A model generated the notes under the pieces. It ran no database searches. It saw only the letters and a list, made by a program, of their open reading frames with translations, and had not been told where the DNA came from. The position numbers and the translations under genes were made by a program. Below are positions 1-4,902 of a DNA stretch of 5,582 nucleotides, piece after piece. Source of the DNA: an uncultured Spirochaetaceae bacterium (GTDB taxonomy: Bacteria > Spirochaetota > Spirochaetia > Treponematales > Treponemataceae); contig CACXDK010000027.1 of the NCBI GenBank assembly GCA_902766345.1, forward strand, positions 1 through 5,582, read 5' to 3'. How positions within the stretch are numbered: position 1 is the first letter of the stretch; each line of letters opens with the position of its first letter.

Positions 1-90
1 AAGAAAAAAGAAAATCCTGAAGCTGATGTCCAAAAAACTGATGAATTTACAGATCCTATGCTTGGGAAAATTATAGATATAACTGGATAA
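1..90 (+). CDS. 3' end of an unrecognised gene (5' partial)
   Basis: Reading from base 1 gives 29 codons and a TAA stop at 88-90. The visible tail is lysine- and acid-rich (starting KKKENPEADVQK) and ends in a short more hydrophobic stretch, DPMLGKIIDITG. It is too short and too low in complexity to assign a family. It lies 15 bases upstream of the next gene on the same strand and in the same reading frame, so the two may be co-transcribed. If the next gene really is SwrB-like, a motility-operon gene such as fliA or a FapA/DUF342 gene would be a reasonable guess for this one, but nothing in these 29 residues shows it. The open frame could in principle be non-coding, but the codon pattern resembles that of its neighbours. 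Confidence 0.6.
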   Translation, partial: KKKENPEADVQKTDEFTDPMLGKIIDITG

Positions 91-91
91 T
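62..91 (+). promoter_or_regulatory. weak candidate sigma70 promoter before the 219-residue protein gene
   Basis: TTGGGA (62-67) and GATAAT (86-91) are separated by 18 bases. The -35-like box matches 4 of 6 consensus bases and the -10-like box 5 of 6. Transcription would start near base 98, leaving a leader of only about 8 bases before the ATG at 106. The site overlaps the end of the upstream gene in AT-rich DNA where such matches arise easily, so this is only a candidate. Confidence 0.2.
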
Positions 92-105
92 TTTATATTT
101 CAAAA

Positions 106-765
106 ATGGCTGTTGCTCTCATTGTAATTCTTTATATTATAAATATTATTTCATGGTGCTTTCTTTTTAGACATTTTAAGAAGATGTTTTCGGCAGATGG
201 AGTAATTGAAAATGTAAAATTAAAACTAAATTCTCTTCTTATTCAGATTGATACTGCTACTGATAGAAATATAAAGCTTATTAATGAAAGAATAAAAGAT
301 TTGAAATTAATCTCAGCAGAAGCTGATAATAAAATTCAAGTCTTGCAGGATAAGATTAATATTGTAAAAAAGAATGAACTTCTAAAAAATGAAGCTGAGC
401 AAGTTGAACGGTCTAGGAGTTTTGAAGAAAAGGTTTATGCAGATTTAAAGCCTTCTTTTTCAAGGGCTTATTCTCCTGTTCATGCTTACCAAAAAGAACA
501 AATGTCTTATTCTGGTAGTCCTATGTCTGTTTCCGAAGAAATCTCTGCTGGTTCTGACATTAATCAAAAATCATCAACAGTTGAACATAAGAATGAACTT
601 AAGGAAGTTCCTTTTGTAAGTATTGCTGATGAACTAGTTAAACCTAAAAAGGATTTTAAAACTATAGTTCATGAATTAAAGAATTTAGGATACACTGTTG
701 AAGAAATTGCTGCTGAAACTGGAAAAAGTACTCAAGAAGTGAAAATTATTCTTGAATTTTCATGA
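106..765 (+). CDS. membrane-anchored coiled-coil protein, SwrB/YlxL (DUF6115)-like
   Basis: This encodes 219 residues of uncertain function. Residues 3-21 form one hydrophobic segment (VALIVILYIINIISWCFLF), followed by basic RHFKK, which suggests an N-in/out anchor with the bulk of the protein in the cytoplasm. Residues about 32-100 are charged and heptad-like, with the stretch TDRNIKLINERIKDLK (52-67). Residues about 112-180 are a Ser/Pro/Glu-rich linker. The C-terminus (about 187-218, with GYTVEEIAAETGKSTQEV) looks like a helix-turn-helix in which EEIA and a later TQEV helix are recognisable. Anchor, coiled coil, linker and a terminal helix-turn-helix-like end match what I recall of the SwrB/YlxL group, which is linked to flagellar assembly in Bacillus; that link is inference here. 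ATG 106 is chosen because it directly precedes the membrane segment. There is no Shine-Dalgarno sequence, so translation may depend on the upstream gene or a very short leader. Confidence 0.8.
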   Translation: MAVALIVILYIINIISWCFLFRHFKKMFSADGVIENVKLKLNSLLIQIDTATDRNIKLINERIKDLKLISAEADNKIQVLQDKINIVKKNELLKNEAEQVERSRSFEEKVYADLKPSFSRAYSPVHAYQKEQMSYSGSPMSVSEEISAGSDINQKSSTVEHKNELKEVPFVSIADELVKPKKDFKTIVHELKNLGYTVEEIAAETGKSTQEVKIILEFS

Positions 766-779
766 AAACAAAGTATAAT
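752..779 (+). promoter_or_regulatory. candidate sigma70 promoter for galM
   Basis: TTGAAT (752-757) and a perfect TATAAT (774-779) are separated by 16 bases. The -35 box lies in the last codons of the preceding gene and the -10 box in the 21-base gap. Only 7 bases separate the -10 box from the galM ATG at 787, so the transcript would begin at or next to the start codon, giving a leaderless or nearly leaderless mRNA. This fits the absence of a Shine-Dalgarno sequence there. AT-rich DNA makes chance matches possible. Confidence 0.4.
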
Positions 780-786
780 TAAAAAT

Positions 787-1836
787 ATGGTAGGCATAAA
801 AGTAAAAAAGAGTCGTTATGGACTTTTGTCAGATGGAAAAAAAGTACATCTTTATACTGTGTCTAACGGACGAATGAGTTTTTCCGTTACTGACTATGGT
901 TGTATTATAACCAGTATTATTGTTCCTGATAAAAAGAAAAAGAATGTAGATGTTACGTTAGGATTTTCTACGCTTGATGGTTTTATTACAAATACTTCCA
1001 GCTTTGGTGCAATAGTAGGTCGATTTGCAAATAGAATTGGGGGAGCATCTTTCAATCTTGAAGGTAAGACTTATACTTTAGATAAGAATGATAATGGCAT
1101 AAACACTCTGCATGGTGGTTTTGATAGATGGGATAAAGAAGTTTGGTCTGCTCGGAAAATTAAAACTTCTTATGGTGCAGGTGTTGAATTTACAAAAAGA
1201 AGTCGCGATGGTGAACAGGGATTTCCTGGCAATGTTGATTTTTCTATAATATATACCCTTAATGAAAATAATGAGATTACATTAGAATATAGGGGCATTA
1301 CAGATAAAGCTACTCCTATTAATATAACTAATCATGCATATTTTAATCTCAAAGGACATGACGGCGGATCTGTTGCTGATCAAAAATTGAAACTGTATTG
1401 TTCAAATTATCTGGAAGTTGATGATAAACTTATTCCAACTGGAAAAATTATAAATGTATCTGGAACTCCGTTTGATTTTACAAAAGAAAAAATAATTGGT
1501 GTTGATTTGGATAAGGTTGGTGTAGGATACGATCATTGTTTCTGTATCGATGATTTTAAGGATGATGGAAAATTGCGTATGGCTGCAGAAGTTGAAGATC
1601 CTGCAAGTGGACGTAAAATGATTGTTAAGACTACAAAACCTGGCATACAGTTTTACGCTGGTAATTTTATTAATAATATACAGGGGAAAAATGGTTTTAT
1701 ATATAATAAGCATGATGGATTATGTCTTGAAACAGAAGCATATCCTGATGCTCCAAATAAAAGTAGTTTTCCTTCTTCTATTGTTTATCCTGATAAGGAA
1801 TATCATCAGGTTACTCAATATGCATTTGTATTTTAA
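787..1836 (+). CDS. galM: aldose 1-epimerase (galactose mutarotase)
   Basis: A 349-residue cytoplasmic enzyme that interconverts the alpha and beta anomers of aldoses such as glucose and galactose, feeding the Leloir pathway and other sugar kinases. The length is normal for the family. In order: strand-rich N-terminus with DVTLGF (55-60), the sugar-binding loop GRFANRI (78-84), LHGG with His109, TNHAYFNL (181-188) with His183, GYDHCF with Asp249, and LETE..PDAPN with Glu315. By analogy with Lactococcus and E. coli GalM, His183 and Glu315 would be the acid and base, with His109 and Asp249 binding the sugar. The usual LETQ motif reads LETE here (Glu317). There is no signal peptide. The start at 787 fits the family N-terminus, but there is no Shine-Dalgarno sequence. 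Arginine codons are mixed (3 CGT of 11), unlike atpA, suggesting modest expression. No other sugar gene is in the window, so its substrate cannot be narrowed. Confidence 0.95.
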   Translation: MVGIKVKKSRYGLLSDGKKVHLYTVSNGRMSFSVTDYGCIITSIIVPDKKKKNVDVTLGFSTLDGFITNTSSFGAIVGRFANRIGGASFNLEGKTYTLDKNDNGINTLHGGFDRWDKEVWSARKIKTSYGAGVEFTKRSRDGEQGFPGNVDFSIIYTLNENNEITLEYRGITDKATPINITNHAYFNLKGHDGGSVADQKLKLYCSNYLEVDDKLIPTGKIINVSGTPFDFTKEKIIGVDLDKVGVGYDHCFCIDDFKDDGKLRMAAEVEDPASGRKMIVKTTKPGIQFYAGNFINNIQGKNGFIYNKHDGLCLETEAYPDAPNKSSFPSSIVYPDKEYHQVTQYAFVF

Positions 1837-1853
1837 TTAGAAAATTTTTTTTA

Positions 1854-1861
1854 AGAGAGGT
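1854..1861 (+). promoter_or_regulatory. Shine-Dalgarno site of atpE
   Basis: AGAGAGGT lies in the 29-base gap between galM and atpE, with its GAGG core (1857-1860) ending 5 bases before the ATG at 1866. It is the first good Shine-Dalgarno sequence in the window and fixes the atpE start. A run of eight T (1845-1852) precedes it. I see no convincing -35/-10 pair in the gap, so the operon promoter is either non-consensus, inside galM, or further upstream. Confidence 0.7.
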
Positions 1862-1865
1862 CACA

Positions 1866-2588
1866 ATGGACGTCCAGTTACAAGAACTAATCGATAAGAT
1901 TAGAAAAGACGGTGTAGCCAGTGCAACAAATTCTGCTCAGAATATAATTGCTGAGGCAGAAAAAAAAGCAGCTTCAATTATCAGTGAAGCTGAAGAAAAA
2001 GCTGACAACATCATAAAAAATGCAAAAGTTGAAACTGCCCGCATGGAAAAAGCCAGTGAGGACGCAATTACTCAAGCCGGCCGTAATTTGATTATCTCTT
2101 TCCGTGATGGTATTAATAAAGAACTTTCTGCACTTGTTGGTAATGGAATTGCAAAAGCTTATGATAAGGATTTGCTTAAAAAGCTTATTCCTGAAACAGT
2201 AAAGGCTTGGGTTGCAACTCCTGATACAAAAGATTTGTCTGTTTTGCTTTCTTCTAAAGATTTGAAAGCTCTTGAGTCTGGCTTGAAGACTGCATTGAAA
2301 TCTCATATTTCAAAAGGTCTTGAGTTGAAAAGTGATGATTCTTTATCTTCAGGATTCAGAATTGGAGCAAAAGATGGAAGTGCTTTCTATGATTTTAGTG
2401 CTGAAAGCGTTGCTGAATTGTTCAGTTCATATTTGAATCCAAAAACAACAGAATTAATGAAAAATGCCGCTGCTGGTATTCCAACTGATACTGTTGAAGA
2501 AGATGCTTCTGTTGTAGAGGAAAAAGAAAAAAAGCCTGCTGCTAAAAAAAGAACCTCTACAGCTAAAGAAAAGAAGGAAAAGAAATAG
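1866..2588 (+). CDS. atpE: V/A-type ATPase subunit E
   Basis: Peripheral-stalk (stator) subunit of the V/A-type ATPase, which holds the A3B3 head against rotation. It has 240 residues. Residues about 8-85 are an Ala/Glu/Lys-rich helix, typical of the E-subunit coiled coil, with a heptad-like pattern around IIAEAEKKAASIISEAEEKA. Residues about 95-200 form the globular C-terminal domain, recognisable by SGFRIGAKDGSAFYDFSAES (161-180) and then ELFSSYLNP. Archaeal and Thermus E proteins are about 185-200 residues and end near this point. Here an extra tail (about 203-240) follows, acidic at first (EEDASVVEEKEKK) and then Lys/Ala-rich to the end. The gene opens the ATPase operon, and its TAG stop shares a base with the GTG start of the next gene. 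The tail DNA holds an A AAA AAG heptamer within an inverted repeat (2511-2563). No subunit G gene, the usual E partner in Thermus, is visible. Confidence 0.93.
   Translation: MDVQLQELIDKIRKDGVASATNSAQNIIAEAEKKAASIISEAEEKADNIIKNAKVETARMEKASEDAITQAGRNLIISFRDGINKELSALVGNGIAKAYDKDLLKKLIPETVKAWVATPDTKDLSVLLSSKDLKALESGLKTALKSHISKGLELKSDDSLSSGFRIGAKDGSAFYDFSAESVAELFSSYLNPKTTELMKNAAAGIPTDTVEEDASVVEEKEKKPAAKKRTSTAKEKKEKK
2511..2563 (+). other. inverted repeat enclosing an A AAA AAG slippery heptamer in the atpE tail
   Basis: The arms GTTGTAGAGG (2511-2520) and CCTCTACAGC (2554-2563) can form a 10-bp stem with one G-U pair and a 33-base loop. The loop contains two runs of seven A (2527-2533 and 2544-2550). 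The first ends in A AAA AAG (2528-2534) in phase with atpE codons 222-223, the classic bacterial -1 slippage heptamer known from dnaX. GAGG (2517-2520), 7 bases upstream of the heptamer, resembles a Shine-Dalgarno sequence. A -1 shift adds three codons and then reaches TAA at 2543-2545. The sequence pattern is directly visible. A function is inference, and Lys-rich coding in AT-rich DNA makes A-runs common. Confidence 0.35.
2574..2578 (+). promoter_or_regulatory. Shine-Dalgarno site for the GTG start at 2588
   Basis: AAGGA lies within the last codons of atpE, 9 bases before GTG 2588-2590. With the TAGTG stop/start overlap it supports the GTG start over the first internal in-frame ATG (codon 39), which would remove the conserved N-terminus of the protein. 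Confidence 0.6.
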
Positions 2589-3136
2589 TGGAACATCTCT
2601 ATTATTTAGTATCTCAACTTCCCGCATTCAAAGCTGAAGATGACAGTGTTGCAAAACTTCCGATTACAATAGAGTACTATAAGGATTTATGTCAGAGATT
2701 TATGTCTGAGAAAAATGCCTGCATAGCTGCTTCTCTTTCATTGGAACCTCCTTTGGACACAGTTTCAACGGGATCTGCATTCCTTGATTATTGGTATAAT
2801 AAGGAACGGGATCTTCGTTTTGCTCTTGCTCAGCTTCGTGCGCTTAAAATGAAAAAAGATGCTAAAGATATTCCTGCTGTATTTGACGGAGAGATTGTTC
2901 AGGTTGCACGTACTGCAACAGGAATGGATAGTCCTTTATCAGCTGAGCAGTATTTGAATGAATATAGGCTTAGTGTTATAGACAGAATTACTCCGTTGGA
3001 TTCTTTTTCTGTTGATGCTGTGTTTAGTTATGGTTTGCGTCTTATGCTCACAGAAAGGATGAAGAAGTTTACTCGGGATGAAGGTTTGGCTTCTTATCAT
3101 AAAATCTATGAAGATATTCTTGGAGAAAATAAATGA
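2588..3136 (+). CDS. V-ATPase operon protein, DUF2764-like, candidate subunit C equivalent
   Basis: A 182-residue soluble protein with no signal peptide or membrane segment. The N-terminus EHLYYLVSQLPAF (2-14) matches what I recall of DUF2764, a family encoded between atpE and atpA in spirochaete, chlamydial and Bacteroidetes V-ATPase operons. Residues 69-88 (WYNKERDLRFALAQLRALKM) form a helix with an aromatic-acid-Arg-Leu and Arg-Ala-Lys pattern loosely like the N-lobe of subunit C/AC39. The C-terminal half is mostly helical. Its function has not been established as far as I know. Its position, where archaeal and Thermus operons encode C, suggests a central-stalk or assembly role; this is inference. 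It starts with GTG sharing one base with the atpE stop and ends in a 4-base ATGA overlap with atpA, so it is translationally coupled on both sides. The GTG may lower its output relative to A and B, consistent with a subunit present once per complex. Confidence 0.85.
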   Translation: MEHLYYLVSQLPAFKAEDDSVAKLPITIEYYKDLCQRFMSEKNACIAASLSLEPPLDTVSTGSAFLDYWYNKERDLRFALAQLRALKMKKDAKDIPAVFDGEIVQVARTATGMDSPLSAEQYLNEYRLSVIDRITPLDSFSVDAVFSYGLRLMLTERMKKFTRDEGLASYHKIYEDILGENK

Positions 3137-4902
3137 CTGAAACAAAAGGTAAGGTTGTTGCCGTCAATGGAAACATGGTTTCTGTTGAATTTGACGGTAA
3201 GGTCGCCCTTAATGAAGTAGGCTATGTTAAAGTTGGTAATCAAAATTTAAAGGGTGAAGTTATTCGTATCCGTGGCAATACAGCACAGATGCAGATTTAT
3301 GAAATGACAAAGGGCATTTCAACTGATTGTACTGTAGTTTTCACTGGAGATTTGTTAAGTGTTGAGATTGGACCTGGTCTTCTTGGTCAGGTTTATGATG
3401 GATTGCAGAATCCTCTTCCTCTTCTTGCTGAACATTCTGGTTACTTTTTGGAAAGAGGTGTTTATCTTCCTGCTCTTGATGATAAAAAGGAATGGGATTT
3501 TACTCCTTCTGCTCAGGTTGGCGATAAGGTAATGGCTGGTGATGCAGTCGGCTCTGTTCCAGAAGGTCCATTTACTCATAAAATTCAGGTTCCTTATGGC
3601 TTCTTAGGTACATATACTGTAAAAAGTATTGTAAAATCTGGTTCTTATAAAATTCATGATACAATTGCAACTCTTGTAGATGAAAAAGGAAAAACTCATG
3701 ATATTTGTATGAGTTTTAAATGGCCTGTAAAAAGAGCTGTAAATTGTTATGCAGAACGTCTTCGCCCAGAAAAACCTATGGTTACAAAGGTTCGTCTTAT
3801 TGATACGTTCTTCCCTGTAGCTTTGGGTGGTACTTATTGTATACCTGGTCCTTTTGGTGCTGGTAAGACTGTTCTTCAGCATACTACAAGCCGTAATGCT
3901 GATGTTGATATTGTTATTGTTGCTGCTTGTGGAGAGCGTGCAGGTGAAGTTGTTGAAACTTTGACAGAATTCCCAGAATTAAAGGATCCTCGTACAGGTC
4001 GTTCTTTGATGGAGCGAACAATTATTATTTGTAATACATCTTCAATGCCTGTTGCATCTCGTGAAGCTTCTGTTTATACAGCTGTTACTCTTGCAGAGTA
4101 TTATCGCCAGATGGGACTTAATGTTCTTATGCTTGCAGATTCAACTTCTCGCTGGGCTCAGGCTATGCGTGAAATGTCAGGTCGTTTGGAGGAAATTCCT
4201 GGTGAAGAAGCTTTCCCTGCATATCTTGAAAGTACAATTGCATCATTCTATGAGCGTGCAGGTATTGTAAAACTTCGTGATGGAAAAACTGGTTCTGTTA
4301 CAATTGGTGGTACAGTTTCTCCTGCTGGTGGTAACTTTGAAGAACCTGTTACTCAGGCAACTTTGAAGGTTGTTGGTGCATTCCATGGTCTTTCAAGAGA
4401 GCGTTCTGATGCCCGTCGTTATCCTGCTATTGACCCACTTGATTCATGGTCAAAGTATAAGTCTGTACAGAGTGAAGATAGGGTAGAATATGCGAGAGCA
4501 TTATATAGACGTGGTTCTGAAGTAAATCAGATGATGAAAGTTGTTGGTGAAGAAGGTACTTCCCTTGCAGACTTCATTGTGTATTTGAAAAGTGAATTCC
4601 TCGATGCTGTTTATATGCAGCAGGATTCATTTGATGAAACTGAAGGTGCTTCAAGTCCTGAGCGTCAGAAATATGTTTTTGCAAAGATTGTTGGTGTTTT
4701 GGGTTCAACATTTGATGTAAAAGAAAAGGATGAGGCTCGTGCATTCTTTAATAAATTACGTCAGGAATTTACAGATATGAACTATACTAAATTCCAGAGT
4801 GATGAATTTAAGACTCATGAGGCATCAATTGATAAATTGCTTGCTTCTGTAAATGCACAGATAACTGATGAAGTAAAAGCACTTCTCAAGGACGGTGAGT
4901 AA
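3133..4902 (+). CDS. atpA: V/A-type ATPase catalytic subunit A
   Basis: Catalytic subunit of the A3B3 head: it couples ATP hydrolysis or synthesis to H+ or Na+ movement through the membrane rotor. With 589 residues it is full length (Thermus A is about 578). In order: N-terminal beta barrel (about 4-70); the bulge or non-homologous region typical of A subunits (about 108-195, with [14 protein letters not shown] and FKWPVK); [11 protein letters not shown] (223-233); Walker A GPFGAGKT (239-246, Lys245, Thr246); the catalytic Glu268-Arg269 in [11 protein letters not shown]; and Walker [17 protein letters not shown] (332-347, Asp336), followed by [17 protein letters not shown] and a helical C-terminal domain. 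Archaeal and Thermus proteins usually read GERGNEM where this one has GERAGEV. There is no intein. The ATG overlaps the preceding stop, with GGAGA at 3122-3126 as Shine-Dalgarno. Arginine is mostly CGT (20 of 30), which suggests high expression. Whether the enzyme pumps H+ or Na+ cannot be read here, because the membrane subunits lie outside the window. Confidence 0.98.
   Translation: MTETKGKVVAVNGNMVSVEFDGKVALNEVGYVKVGNQNLKGEVIRIRGNTAQMQIYEMTKGISTDCTVVFTGDLLSVEIGPGLLGQVYDGLQNPLPLLAEHSGYFLERGVYLPALDDKKEWDFTPSAQVGDKVMAGDAVGSVPEGPFTHKIQVPYGFLGTYTVKSIVKSGSYKIHDTIATLVDEKGKTHDICMSFKWPVKRAVNCYAERLRPEKPMVTKVRLIDTFFPVALGGTYCIPGPFGAGKTVLQHTTSRNADVDIVIVAACGERAGEVVETLTEFPELKDPRTGRSLMERTIIICNTSSMPVASREASVYTAVTLAEYYRQMGLNVLMLADSTSRWAQAMREMSGRLEEIPGEEAFPAYLESTIASFYERAGIVKLRDGKTGSVTIGGTVSPAGGNFEEPVTQATLKVVGAFHGLSRERSDARRYPAIDPLDSWSKYKSVQSEDRVEYARALYRRGSEVNQMMKVVGEEGTSLADFIVYLKSEFLDAVYMQQDSFDETEGASSPERQKYVFAKIVGVLGSTFDVKEKDEARAFFNKLRQEFTDMNYTKFQSDEFKTHEASIDKLLASVNAQITDEVKALLKDGE

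Noticed and set aside
1741..1794. Direct repeat TATCCTGAT at 1741-1749 and 1786-1794
   Set aside because: Both copies encode Tyr-Pro-Asp at positions where GalM proteins have similar residues, so coding constraint and chance explain it.
1789..1810. CCTGAT / ATCAGG inverted repeat near the end of galM, as a terminator or operator
   Set aside because: It is a six-bp stem inside coding sequence with a 10-base loop, and the nearest T-run begins 34 bases after its 3' end. The arms fall in codons for the expected Tyr-Pro-Asp and His-Gln residues.
1811..1837. TTACTC / TTTAAT as a promoter for the ATPase operon
   Set aside because: The boxes match consensus poorly and the spacing is only 15 bases. 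An operon promoter is expected near here but cannot be placed from the sequence.
1622..1840. Plus-strand 72-codon frame overlapping the end of galM, and a similar one at 4052-4270 inside atpA
   Set aside because: Both are out-of-frame readings of strongly conserved enzyme regions, with no Shine-Dalgarno sequence and Leu-rich shadow composition.
1830..1852. ATTTT / AAAAT hairpin followed by a T-run, as an intrinsic terminator after galM
   Set aside because: The stem is five A-T pairs with a six-base loop and no G-C pair, too unstable for an intrinsic terminator. The T-run alone is unremarkable in this AT-rich gap.
1867..1876. Perfect 10-bp palindrome TGGACGTCCA across the atpE start
   Set aside because: A few such palindromes are expected by chance in 5.6 kb. 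It has no loop to form a hairpin, and no second copy was seen to support an operator.
2586..2590. An AtpE-DUF2764 fusion by -1 frameshifting, since the second gene is in the -1 frame
   Set aside because: The -1 frame contains TAA at 2543-2545 and 2564-2566, so slippage at either A-run would truncate AtpE instead of fusing the proteins. Stop/start overlap with reinitiation is the simpler reading.
1402..3882. Open frames of 68-110 codons on the minus strand opposite galM, atpE, the DUF2764-like gene and atpA
   Set aside because: Their products are low-complexity and Phe/Ile/Ser/Asn/Thr-rich with no recognisable motif, as expected for the reverse complement of AT-rich coding DNA, and each lies opposite a well-supported gene.
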